Shown here piece after piece: positions 8,786 through 15,821 of a stretch of 64,000 nucleotides of DNA (position 1 is the first letter of the stretch; each line of letters opens with the position of its first letter). Origin of the DNA: CAWUKT01 sp963923035 (GTDB taxonomy: Bacteria > Bacteroidota > Bacteroidia > J057 > JADKCL01). A model generated the notes under the pieces. It did not search any database and was not told the DNA's origin. It saw only the letters and a program-made list of their open reading frames with translations. The stretch is taken from assembly GCA_963923035.1 (NCBI GenBank), contig CAWUKT010000021.1:24364-88363 (forward strand), read 5' to 3'. The translations under genes were made by a program, and so were the position numbers.

Positions 8786-9760
8786 CTAATTCCCTTCCAT
8801 TTCCAGCAACCCCTTTTCAAATCCAATCACCGGTTCGTAGCCCAGCACCCGCCTGGCCTTGGAATCGTCCACGGAAAACTCTTTGGCCATGAGGCGGATG
8901 AGCAGGGGCGGAACCGGCGGCCGTGATTTCAGGCCGAACAGCTTCCAGATAAATTCCGATGCGCGGGCGGCAAACGAAGCCAAACCCAATGAAATTTCCT
9001 TTTATCCCGGATCGTGGCCCATGACCTGGAAAATGCGGCCAAAGGTCTCCCGCATGCTCCGCCGGTCTCCATCGGTGACAAAATAGGCATCGCCCCAGCC
9101 CGTTTCGCTGGCCAGGGCGGCCAGCACGGCCGCGGACAGGTTGCGCACGTGGATCATGCTCAAGACCTGGTGACTGCCACCAATCCAGTGCCATTTTCCC
9201 GCCTCCACCAGCTCGACCATTTCGTCGGCGTGGGGATTGTTGGGGCCCCAGATGGCAGGGGGACGGAGGGAAATGGTGTTGAAGGGAGGACGATGGGATG
9301 CAAGGACATGCCGCTCGGCCAGCGCTTTGGTCTTCGGATAGAGCGCCTTGGGCAGTTCCGGGCCGGCATCCGATTCCTTGAGCCGGACAATGGGACTGCC
9401 GGGCACCACCGCCGCCGCGCTGATGAATACGAACTGGGTCACGCCGGCCTTGCGGGCGCGCTTCAACAATTCCTGCGTCGCATCGACATTGATGCGGTAG
9501 AATTTTTCCTTTTCGTAGTTGAAGTCCATGTAAGCCGCGACGTGGACGACGGCCTGACAACGGGCCAGCGCCTCGTCCACCGCCTCATTTTGGGCGGTGA
9601 GGTCGCCCCGGACGGGGATCGCACCCGCCGCCCCGACCTTGGCGGCGGAGGCATCGGAACGGGCCAGGCCGTAAATGGTATGGCCAGCCGCGGCCAATTC
9701 GGGGATCATGTTCTGGCCCACAAAGCCGGAGCCGCCGGTAAGAAAGATGGACATTGCCAT
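8786..9760 (-). pseudogene. NAD-dependent epimerase/dehydratase (extended SDR) interrupted by an in-frame TAA
   Basis: The first 252 codons (9760 to 9002) encode an extended SDR: Rossmann motif TGGSGFVG at the N-terminus, VVHVAAYMD, active-site YPKTK (YxxxK) and RPPAIWGPNN. The frame then hits TAA at 9004-9002, after HDPG, and continues in the same frame without a shift to 8786 as KEISLGLASFAARA...SKARRVLGYEP...FEKGL, which is the normal C-terminal end of this family. Read through, it would be about 324 residues, a usual length. A single substitution (for example AAA or GAA to TAA) or a base-call error explains it. Family members reduce or epimerise sugar, sterol or lipid intermediates; the substrate is unknown. 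A palindromic operator and a -7 box lie just upstream. Confidence 0.85.
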
Positions 9761-9790
9761 AGGAGTGAGGATTTAATCATTGGAATACTC

Positions 9791-9798
9791 CAAAATTA
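9791..9798 (-). promoter_or_regulatory. -7 promoter box of the interrupted epimerase gene
   Basis: Minus strand TAATTTTG matches TAnnTTTG exactly, 30 bp upstream of the ATG at 9760. The expected -33 position falls inside the adjoining 28-bp palindrome, so a bound protein would block polymerase. Confidence 0.6.
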
Positions 9799-9804
9799 AA
9801 TTGC

Positions 9805-9832
9805 CCGATACAGGTGGCCCCACCTGTATCGG
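9805..9832. promoter_or_regulatory. 28-bp palindromic operator
   Basis: Perfect 13-bp arms CCGATACAGGTGG / CCACCTGTATCGG flank a 2-bp CC centre. It sits upstream of the -7 box of the epimerase gene and 26 bp beyond the end of the araC-type gene. The symmetry indicates a dimeric repressor site (TetR, MarR or GntR style) rather than a terminator, since no T-run follows on either strand. Confidence 0.7.
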
Positions 9833-9857
9833 ACAAGAATCCACCCGAAAAGGACAA

Positions 9858-10814
9858 TTATCCAGCCGGATACTGGCTGGGCGGCACCCCAAAGTGCTTC
9901 TTGAACTGAGCCGAGAACTGAGCGCTGTTGCTGTACCCGAGTTGGTAACTGATTTCCGCGACCGTTCCCACCCCCTGCACCACCATTTTTCCCGCCAATT
10001 CCATCTTCCGCGCCAAATAATACCGGTAAAGCGAATCCCCAAACAGCGATTTGAAATCAGATTTGAGTTTGCTCTTGCTGATATGGACCTCCCGCGCAAT
10101 GTCTTCCATGGCCGGAAGGTTTCCGTGAAGGTGCCGCGTCAGAATCTCCTTCACCTGCATTTGCCGTTCGATGTCAGGGAGTTTCAATGCAGAAGAAGGC
10201 TGGTGTTTGCGGTCGGAAAACAGTTGGAGGAGCTGGCCGACACAGATCATCAGGGCGCCTTGTTGGGAAAATGAATGGGGGTGGAGTTCAGGGGCGAGGG
10301 CATTTCTCAGCTCCTTTTCCAACGACTCTCCCAATTCAGTATAGGCACAGAAAGGACCTTGGTTCAGCCATCCATCCAGTTTCAGTTCGGGGGTGAGTTG
10401 GGCAAATGTGGCTTGGGGAAAGGCAAAAAAGACCACTTCGTACGCCTTCTCAATTTCATTCCGGCCGTTGCTGTCGTAGCCCGGCGCGTACAGGATAGCA
10501 CCCTGGCCGCCCGCCTGACTCAACTGAAGCTGTTCGGCGCCGACTTCCTTGTGGAGGATGCGGTGCGACAGGTTGATGTTCAGCATGTACATGCCCGAAT
10601 CGGCCGGATTGTCCCCTCCGACCTCGAACTCGTGCTGCAAGGTATAGCGGTAATGGTGGACCTGGATGCCATAGGGAAGGGGGAGGTAGCGCAGCCAGCC
10701 CTCTCCCAGATGCGGAGGAATGGTCAGCGTATTGTTCTCCGTCGGCACCCCAAATCGGGCGCTCATTTGTTCGAGCTGGGTGGTATCGGGGTGAATGCGG
10801 AGGCGAAACTTCAT
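9858..10814 (-). CDS. AraC-family transcriptional regulator
   Basis: The start is taken at 10814 (MKFRLRIHPDTTQLEQ); the open frame extends 19 codons further upstream but with unlikely composition. The 318-aa product has a sensor-like N-terminal part and a C-terminal AraC HTH pair (about residues 215-318): MEDIAREVHISKSKLKSDFK and VAEISYQLGYSNSAQFSAQF, ending in the FGVPPSQYP signature. It is in the same direction as the interrupted epimerase gene and separated from it by the palindromic operator. It could regulate that gene, but AraC sites are usually direct repeats. Confidence 0.88.
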   Translation of the reverse strand: MKFRLRIHPDTTQLEQMSARFGVPTENNTLTIPPHLGEGWLRYLPLPYGIQVHHYRYTLQHEFEVGGDNPADSGMYMLNINLSHRILHKEVGAEQLQLSQAGGQGAILYAPGYDSNGRNEIEKAYEVVFFAFPQATFAQLTPELKLDGWLNQGPFCAYTELGESLEKELRNALAPELHPHSFSQQGALMICVGQLLQLFSDRKHQPSSALKLPDIERQMQVKEILTRHLHGNLPAMEDIAREVHISKSKLKSDFKSLFGDSLYRYYLARKMELAGKMVVQGVGTVAEISYQLGYSNSAQFSAQFKKHFGVPPSQYPAG

Positions 10815-10909
10815 GGCAGACCAATGGAACTTCAAAATAAGCAAAATGTTGTTTTGCCCCCGCCCTCCCAAAATCGATTTCCGAGGCTTCCATTTCCCCG
10901 CTTCCCCAT

Positions 10910-10917
10910 TATCTTCG
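10910..10917 (+). promoter_or_regulatory. -7-like box directly in front of tex
   Basis: TATCTTCG is one mismatch from TAnnTTTG and ends only 4 bp before the tex ATG at 10922. If used, transcription would begin at or next to the start codon and give a leaderless mRNA. Confidence 0.4.
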
Positions 10918-10921
10918 TAGC

Positions 10922-13051
10922 ATGTCCACCCACAACGATACCATCGCGGCCGAGTTGAATCTGGGCCTTCGCAATGTCACAGCGGTTCTGACCCTGCTGG
11001 ACGACGGCGCCACTGTCCCCTTCATCGCCCGTTACCGGAAGGAAGTCACAGGAAGCCTGGACGAGGTCGCTATCACCGCGATCCGGGACCGCAAAAAGCA
11101 ACTCAAGGAACTGGACGATCGGCGGGACACCATTCTCAAAACCATTGGGGAGCAGGGGAAATTGACGGATCAGTTGCGCTCCAAAATCGAGCAGGCAGGC
11201 ACAATGACGCAGTTGGAGGACCTCTACCTTCCGTACCGCCCGAAGCGGCGGACCCGGGCCACCATCGCGCGCGAGCGCGGCTTGGAGCCCCTGGCGAAGA
11301 TCATCGCCAGCCAGGGAGGACGCGATCCCTACGAGGCCGCCCGCCACTACGTCAACAACAAAAATGAGGTCCCCGACGCCGATGCCGCGCTCGCCGGAGC
11401 CCGGGACATCATCGCCGAGTGGGTCAACGAAGACCAACGTGCCCGGAAGCGGGTCCGGCGCCTGTTTGAGCGACGGGCGACCGTGAAAACCAAGTTGGTG
11501 AAGGGCAAGGAAGAGGAAGGCGCGAAGTTCCGGGACTATTTTGATTGGGAGGAAAACCTGAGCAAGGCTCCTTCGCACCGGATCCTGGCGATGCGGCGGG
11601 CGGAAAAGGAAAAGATCATCCGGCTGAACATCTCGCCGGAAGAAGAAGATGCGCTGCACGAGTTGGAGCGGATCTTTTTGAAATCGAGAAATGAAGCCGC
11701 CGACCAGATGCAATTGGCGGTGAAAGATGGATACAAGCGCCTCATGGCGCCGTCGCTGGAGACGGAAATGCGGGTGGTGAGCAAGAAAAAGGCGGACGAA
11801 GAAGCGATCCGGGTATTTGCGGAAAACCTGCGCCAGCTCCTGCTTGCGGCCCCGTTGGGTCCCAAGCGGGTCATGGCCATCGACCCGGGATTCCGGACCG
11901 GCTGCAAGGTCGTATGCCTGGACGCCCAGGGCAAATTGCTCCACCACGACGTCATTTACCCCCATCCCCCCCAGCGCCAAAGCGCCCGCAGTGCTGCGGG
12001 CATCCGTCACCTCGCGGAGAAATACGACATCGAGGCCATCGCCGTCGGCAATGGCACCGCCGGTCGGGAGACCGAGACCTTTGTGCGGGGCCTCGGCCTG
12101 TCCGATGTCATGGTCGTGATGGTCAACGAAAGTGGCGCTTCGATCTACTCAGCGTCGCCGGTGGCCCGCGAAGAATTCCCGAACCACGACGTCACCGTCC
12201 GGGGAGCCGTCTCGATTGGGCGCCGCCTGATGGACCCGCTCTCCGAACTCGTGAAGATCGACGCCAAGTCCATCGGCGTGGGGCAGTACCAACACGATGT
12301 GGACCAGACGGCGCTGAAACAAAGCCTGGACGATGTGGTGGTGAGTGCCGTCAATGGCGTTGGCGTTGAGGTCAATACGGCTTCCGCCCAATTGCTGGCG
12401 TATGTCTCGGGCCTGGGCCCGACCCTGGCCAAGAACATTGTGGGCTACCGCAATGACAACGGGCCCTTCCGCTCGCGGAAGGAGCTGATGAAGGTCCCCC
12501 GACTGGGGGCCAAGGCCTTTGAGCAGGCGGCGGGCTTCCTGCGCATCCGGGATGGCAAGCATCCCCTTGATGCCTCGGCGGTCCACCCCGAAAGCTACCC
12601 CATCGTCGACAAGATGGCGGCGACCCTGGGCTGCTCGGTCCCGGACCTCATGGCCCGGGAAGACCTCCGCAAGCAATTGCGGCTGAAGGACTTCGTGACC
12701 GATACTGTGGGCTTGCCCACCCTGAAGGACATCCTGAAGGAATTGGCGAAGCCGGGGCGCGACCCCCGCGAGCAGTTTGAAGCGTTCAGCTTCCAGGAGG
12801 GCGTCGAGGAGCTCGAAGACCTGCGGGAAGGCATGGTCCTGCCGGGGATCGTCACGAACATCACGAAGTTTGGCGCCTTCGTGGATGTGGGGGTGCACCA
12901 GGATGGCCTGGTGCATGTGTCCCAGATGGCCGACCGCTACATCAGCGATCCGGCTGAAGTCGTACGGGTCCACCAGAAGGTCCAGGTCCGCGTGGTCGAG
13001 GTCGACCTGCGGCGGAAACGCATTTCCCTTAGCATGAAGAACGTACGTTGA
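10922..13051 (+). CDS. tex: Tex-family RNA-binding transcription accessory protein
   Basis: This 709-aa protein has the complete Tex architecture: N-terminal helical Tex domain (VPFIARYRKEVTGSLDE), YqgF/RNase H-like domain (RVMAIDPGFRTGCKVV, about residue 317), helix-hairpin-helix region (VSGLGPTLAKNIVGYR...VPRLGAKAFEQAAGFLRI, about 495-545) and a C-terminal S1 domain (GMVLPGIVTNITKFGAFVDV, about 635-705). Tex binds nucleic acid and influences transcription/RNA metabolism in many bacteria. The gene is divergent from the AraC regulator and is followed 12 bp later by a pseudo-receiver gene. Confidence 0.96.
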   Translation: MSTHNDTIAAELNLGLRNVTAVLTLLDDGATVPFIARYRKEVTGSLDEVAITAIRDRKKQLKELDDRRDTILKTIGEQGKLTDQLRSKIEQAGTMTQLEDLYLPYRPKRRTRATIARERGLEPLAKIIASQGGRDPYEAARHYVNNKNEVPDADAALAGARDIIAEWVNEDQRARKRVRRLFERRATVKTKLVKGKEEEGAKFRDYFDWEENLSKAPSHRILAMRRAEKEKIIRLNISPEEEDALHELERIFLKSRNEAADQMQLAVKDGYKRLMAPSLETEMRVVSKKKADEEAIRVFAENLRQLLLAAPLGPKRVMAIDPGFRTGCKVVCLDAQGKLLHHDVIYPHPPQRQSARSAAGIRHLAEKYDIEAIAVGNGTAGRETETFVRGLGLSDVMVVMVNESGASIYSASPVAREEFPNHDVTVRGAVSIGRRLMDPLSELVKIDAKSIGVGQYQHDVDQTALKQSLDDVVVSAVNGVGVEVNTASAQLLAYVSGLGPTLAKNIVGYRNDNGPFRSRKELMKVPRLGAKAFEQAAGFLRIRDGKHPLDASAVHPESYPIVDKMAATLGCSVPDLMAREDLRKQLRLKDFVTDTVGLPTLKDILKELAKPGRDPREQFEAFSFQEGVEELEDLREGMVLPGIVTNITKFGAFVDVGVHQDGLVHVSQMADRYISDPAEVVRVHQKVQVRVVEVDLRRKRISLSMKNVR

Positions 13052-13063
13052 TTAGCTTTGTCC

Positions 13064-13495
13064 ATGCGCGACGCTCCAAAGATTGATGTGGTCATTGTGG
13101 ACTCGGATGTCCGCTCTCAGCGGGTCCTGATGGGCTTCATGAACCAGGACGCCCGGTTGAACATTGTGCGTTCGATCAAATCGGGGAAATTGCTGCTCCA
13201 TTCCTTGAAGCGGGAACTTTCTATGGACGTTCTCTTTATGAATCCCGAGCTGATGGACGGCAGCAGCTTCGATGTATTGGTGCGGATTCCCAAGGAGGAG
13301 CGGCCCCTCATCGTCATGTACAACAACCGGCTCGATTACGCCTATTACGCCTACCAGATCGATGTCGTTGACTTCTTGAACATGCCCTTTACCCGGCCCG
13401 AATACGACCACTGCATCCAGAAGCTCCAACGGGAAATGAAGAAGCAGGAGCTGTATGCGGCGTGGTTGGCCTCGGCGGCAGAGGAGGAAGAATAG
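13064..13495 (+). CDS. Stand-alone pseudo-receiver (LytTR-type receiver fold, phosphosite lost)
   Basis: The start is placed at ATG 13064 rather than TTG 13058. The 143-aa protein follows a LytTR-type receiver: VVIVDSDVRS at strand 1, DVLFMNPELMDGSSFDVL where the phospho-acceptor Asp should be, and YAYYAYQIDVVDFLNMPF matching the usual YALkAFevnAvDYLLKPF. The phospho-acceptor Asp is Asn and the conserved Lys is Met, so phosphorylation is not expected. No output domain follows. It lies 12 bp after tex, probably cotranscribed, and may act through a constitutive protein contact. Confidence 0.8.
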   Translation: MRDAPKIDVVIVDSDVRSQRVLMGFMNQDARLNIVRSIKSGKLLLHSLKRELSMDVLFMNPELMDGSSFDVLVRIPKEERPLIVMYNNRLDYAYYAYQIDVVDFLNMPFTRPEYDHCIQKLQREMKKQELYAAWLASAAEEEE

Positions 13496-13507
13496 CTACT
13501 CCCTGCA

Positions 13508-15583
13508 TTATCCCTGGATCAAATTTCCGTTTCCACCCATTCCACCGCCGTTGTTGTTATTGTTGTTGTAGTGGTTGTTGTTTTTATGGGACGGGATGAA
13601 AAACGGGATCTTGGGCAATAAGGGGATGAAAGAAATGAGCCCGTTGTTATTGATTAGTTTGTACCTCCCCTCGGCGAACTGGTGGACTTGATTGAGCACC
13701 AGAGTGGTGACCACACCCGTAACCTGGTTATACATGAGTACGTGAAACGGTACGTTTTTGGCGACGACCGGGGTCAGTTGATGGTTGCGAATGCTGTTGA
13801 CGGGGATGGTGGCCGGAATAGGAAAAGGATCTGCGTAAGGGTGGAAATGATTAGTGGATGCCATGGATTTGTAGAAATTTTGGTCGTTGAATTTGGAGTA
13901 ACCACCGTTGTTGGATTTGGAAGGCCCTGGGATTCCCTGCAATCCATTGAGGTTTACAGAATTCTTATTCCCCATCGCGACCATAGGGGAATTGAGAAAC
14001 CCGTTGTTGGAAGTGTTTTTTGAGTTGCCCGGCCCTGCTACATTCTTGTAGTTATTATTATTGTTGTTATTGTTGTTATTGTTGTTATTGTTGTCCTTCA
14101 ACTCATCATTGTCCCAATTCAAGGGAGCTGAACCTTGAATCTTCGGAGGCAGTTTTCCATGCATCTTACTTTCCAGCTCGTAGGTTTTGATTGAATTGTT
14201 CATCAGCCGGGCGTAGTTCTTGGGGAGTTGGTCACCAAGTTGATTGGGGGTGTGAATGTCGTTCATGCGTAGCCAGTCCTGTCCTGCCAGCTCATCGGAT
14301 TTGTGGTTGAAGAGGAAGTTTGCGGGATTGTGTCCCAAAGCCCGGAGGATATTGGGTACCTCACGGAAAACATCGTAGAAATCGCGGTATCCATCGCGGA
14401 GGGCATTTTCCAGGACAATTTGGTTGGCATGAGTAGGAAATTCCTTGTTCCCGTTGTTCATCGGAATATTCGGAGCAGTGATGTGATCGGCATAGAAGCA
14501 CTTCAAGATGGTTTGGGTGATCGGAATTTGAATTCGCACCAGCTGGTTGAAAGCGTTGTAGTGCTTGGTCTTGTCTCTCAGAAGGATGAAGGTCTTTATT
14601 TTCTTATTGAGTCCCATGGTTCTGGAAAGGACTTTGAAAATTTCCTGCTTGAGCAGGTTCCTCCAATGTTTCCAATGGGTTTTTTGCAGCTTGGTCAACG
14701 CCTTGGCCGCTTCCAGCTTTTCGAGAATCCCATCTGCGTCGCCAATGATGTTGTCAATGTCGTCCTCGTTGTTGTTATCATTGTTGTTCTCGTCATCTTT
14801 TGCGGCCAGGGCCAAGTTACGCAGCTCTTTGAAGTCCTCCTTAGATTTACTGGGGTAGGTAACTTCGACCGCAAAACGGGCCGCCGTAGCGTCGCCCCAC
14901 CCCCCGGCTTTGTTGTTGATGTGGCCGGCGCTATTCGATGCTGTAATGTCCAGCCAAGCGATGTCCTGCAAGTTGTGCCGCAGCACAATGTCCGGGCGGG
15001 TATCTCCCCGGGAGGCTTGGGTGAAGACCTTGAGGCCCTGGTAATTACTGGGCAGCAGAGCCCCGGCGACACTTTCCACGGCGTAGCCAAAGAAAGTGCT
15101 CAGGGAATTTCCCGCCTCCTTGTCCTTGATTTTTTGGACCCACTTGCTGGTGTGGCCGTCGAGATCGTGGAACTTGCCGAGGTCGGGCTTTGCGATCACA
15201 TACTTATAGGCCTTCTCGACGCAGCTGTCCAACAAAGTCGCAAAGTTCTTGACCTTCTTGGTCGTACCATCCGCTTGGGCAAATGAATCGGCTTTGGAGT
15301 TGTCGTTGTTGTTGGAATTGTCGTTGTCCACCTCCATTCCATTGTTGTTGCTGTTCTTCTTGGGCTCGGGTTTGGGCAGGGAGATGTATTCCTTTTTCTG
15401 CTGATTGTCCCGAAAGATCGAAAACTTCGCCTGCACCGGCGGTTGGCCGTTGGAAGGCGGCGGCGCGGTGGCCGAAGCGGTCAGCTGAAAGGTGGGCGGG
15501 GCCATGGACCGTTGCATGGTGCTTTCCTGGTCCTCGAACGGGGCGTGTTGAGCGGGGGATTGCTGGTGAATTTGTTCAGGCAT
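13508..15583 (-). CDS. Asn-rich eCIS-cargo-like protein A, possible nuclease domain
   Basis: The 691-aa product has no signal peptide. Residues 26-34 are SMAPPTFQL, followed by PPVQAKFSIFRDN and KEYISLPK. This APPxFQL/PVQ arrangement recurs at the N-terminus of proteins linked to extracellular contractile injection systems. A globular domain (about 100-330) contains RPDIVL, AWLDITASNS and GHINNKAGGW, a layout resembling PD-(D/E)xK-type nuclease toxins but not proven. The rest is rich in Asn, including an unbroken Asn run (about residues 497-510) coded by AAC/AAT. Its paralogue lies directly upstream on the same strand; the two share all these landmarks at nearly identical positions. Three 21-bp-spaced direct repeats lie upstream. 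No adjacent immunity gene or eCIS structural gene is seen. Confidence 0.7.
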   Translation of the reverse strand: MPEQIHQQSPAQHAPFEDQESTMQRSMAPPTFQLTASATAPPPSNGQPPVQAKFSIFRDNQQKKEYISLPKPEPKKNSNNNGMEVDNDNSNNNDNSKADSFAQADGTTKKVKNFATLLDSCVEKAYKYVIAKPDLGKFHDLDGHTSKWVQKIKDKEAGNSLSTFFGYAVESVAGALLPSNYQGLKVFTQASRGDTRPDIVLRHNLQDIAWLDITASNSAGHINNKAGGWGDATAARFAVEVTYPSKSKEDFKELRNLALAAKDDENNNDNNNEDDIDNIIGDADGILEKLEAAKALTKLQKTHWKHWRNLLKQEIFKVLSRTMGLNKKIKTFILLRDKTKHYNAFNQLVRIQIPITQTILKCFYADHITAPNIPMNNGNKEFPTHANQIVLENALRDGYRDFYDVFREVPNILRALGHNPANFLFNHKSDELAGQDWLRMNDIHTPNQLGDQLPKNYARLMNNSIKTYELESKMHGKLPPKIQGSAPLNWDNDELKDNNNNNNNNNNNNNNYKNVAGPGNSKNTSNNGFLNSPMVAMGNKNSVNLNGLQGIPGPSKSNNGGYSKFNDQNFYKSMASTNHFHPYADPFPIPATIPVNSIRNHQLTPVVAKNVPFHVLMYNQVTGVVTTLVLNQVHQFAEGRYKLINNNGLISFIPLLPKIPFFIPSHKNNNHYNNNNNNGGGMGGNGNLIQG

Positions 15584-15658
15584 GTTGAAGGATGTAAAGT
15601 GGATGATTTTAGGTGTCTGGAAATGAGACGGATAGGGAAGGGGATTCCCCCGAAAACC

Positions 15659-15709
15659 CAGTGAATGGCCGGGATTTACCAGTGAATGAATGGATTTGGT
15701 CAGTGAATG
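15659..15709. repeat. Three direct repeats CAGTGAATG at exact 21-bp spacing
   Basis: CAGTGAATG occurs at 15659, 15680 and 15701, with a degenerate 12-bp spacer in between. The array ends 76 bp upstream of cargo gene A. Two-helical-turn spacing places all copies on one DNA face, as expected for cooperative binding of a regulator. Confidence 0.65.
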
Positions 15710-15723
15710 GACGGGGGAAACAA

Positions 15724-15751
15724 AAATCCCCGACCGGATGACCAGTCGGGG
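15724..15751 (-). terminator. Terminator of cargo gene B
   Basis: On the minus strand, CCCCGACTGG-TCAT-CCGGTCGGGG (one G-T pair) is followed by ATTTTTG. It lies about 70 bp after the stop of the upstream cargo gene and just before the 21-bp repeats, so genes A and B appear to be separate transcription units. Confidence 0.8.
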
Positions 15752-15821
15752 AGGGGGTAAATAGGCGCGAAAAGGGCGGCGGAAGTCAGCGAGAGGCTGA
15801 CTCCACGCGCATCCAACTCAA

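Noticed and set aside
8786..9004. C-terminal epimerase fragment as a separate gene or as a frameshift product
   Set aside because: It is in the same frame as the upstream part, separated by one TAA. The independent start (a TTG) has no support, and no shift is needed.
14042..14095. Asn-codon triplet repeats as a CRISPR-like or RNA-gene repeat
   Set aside because: Units are 3 bp, in frame and coding; there are no spacers or dyads.
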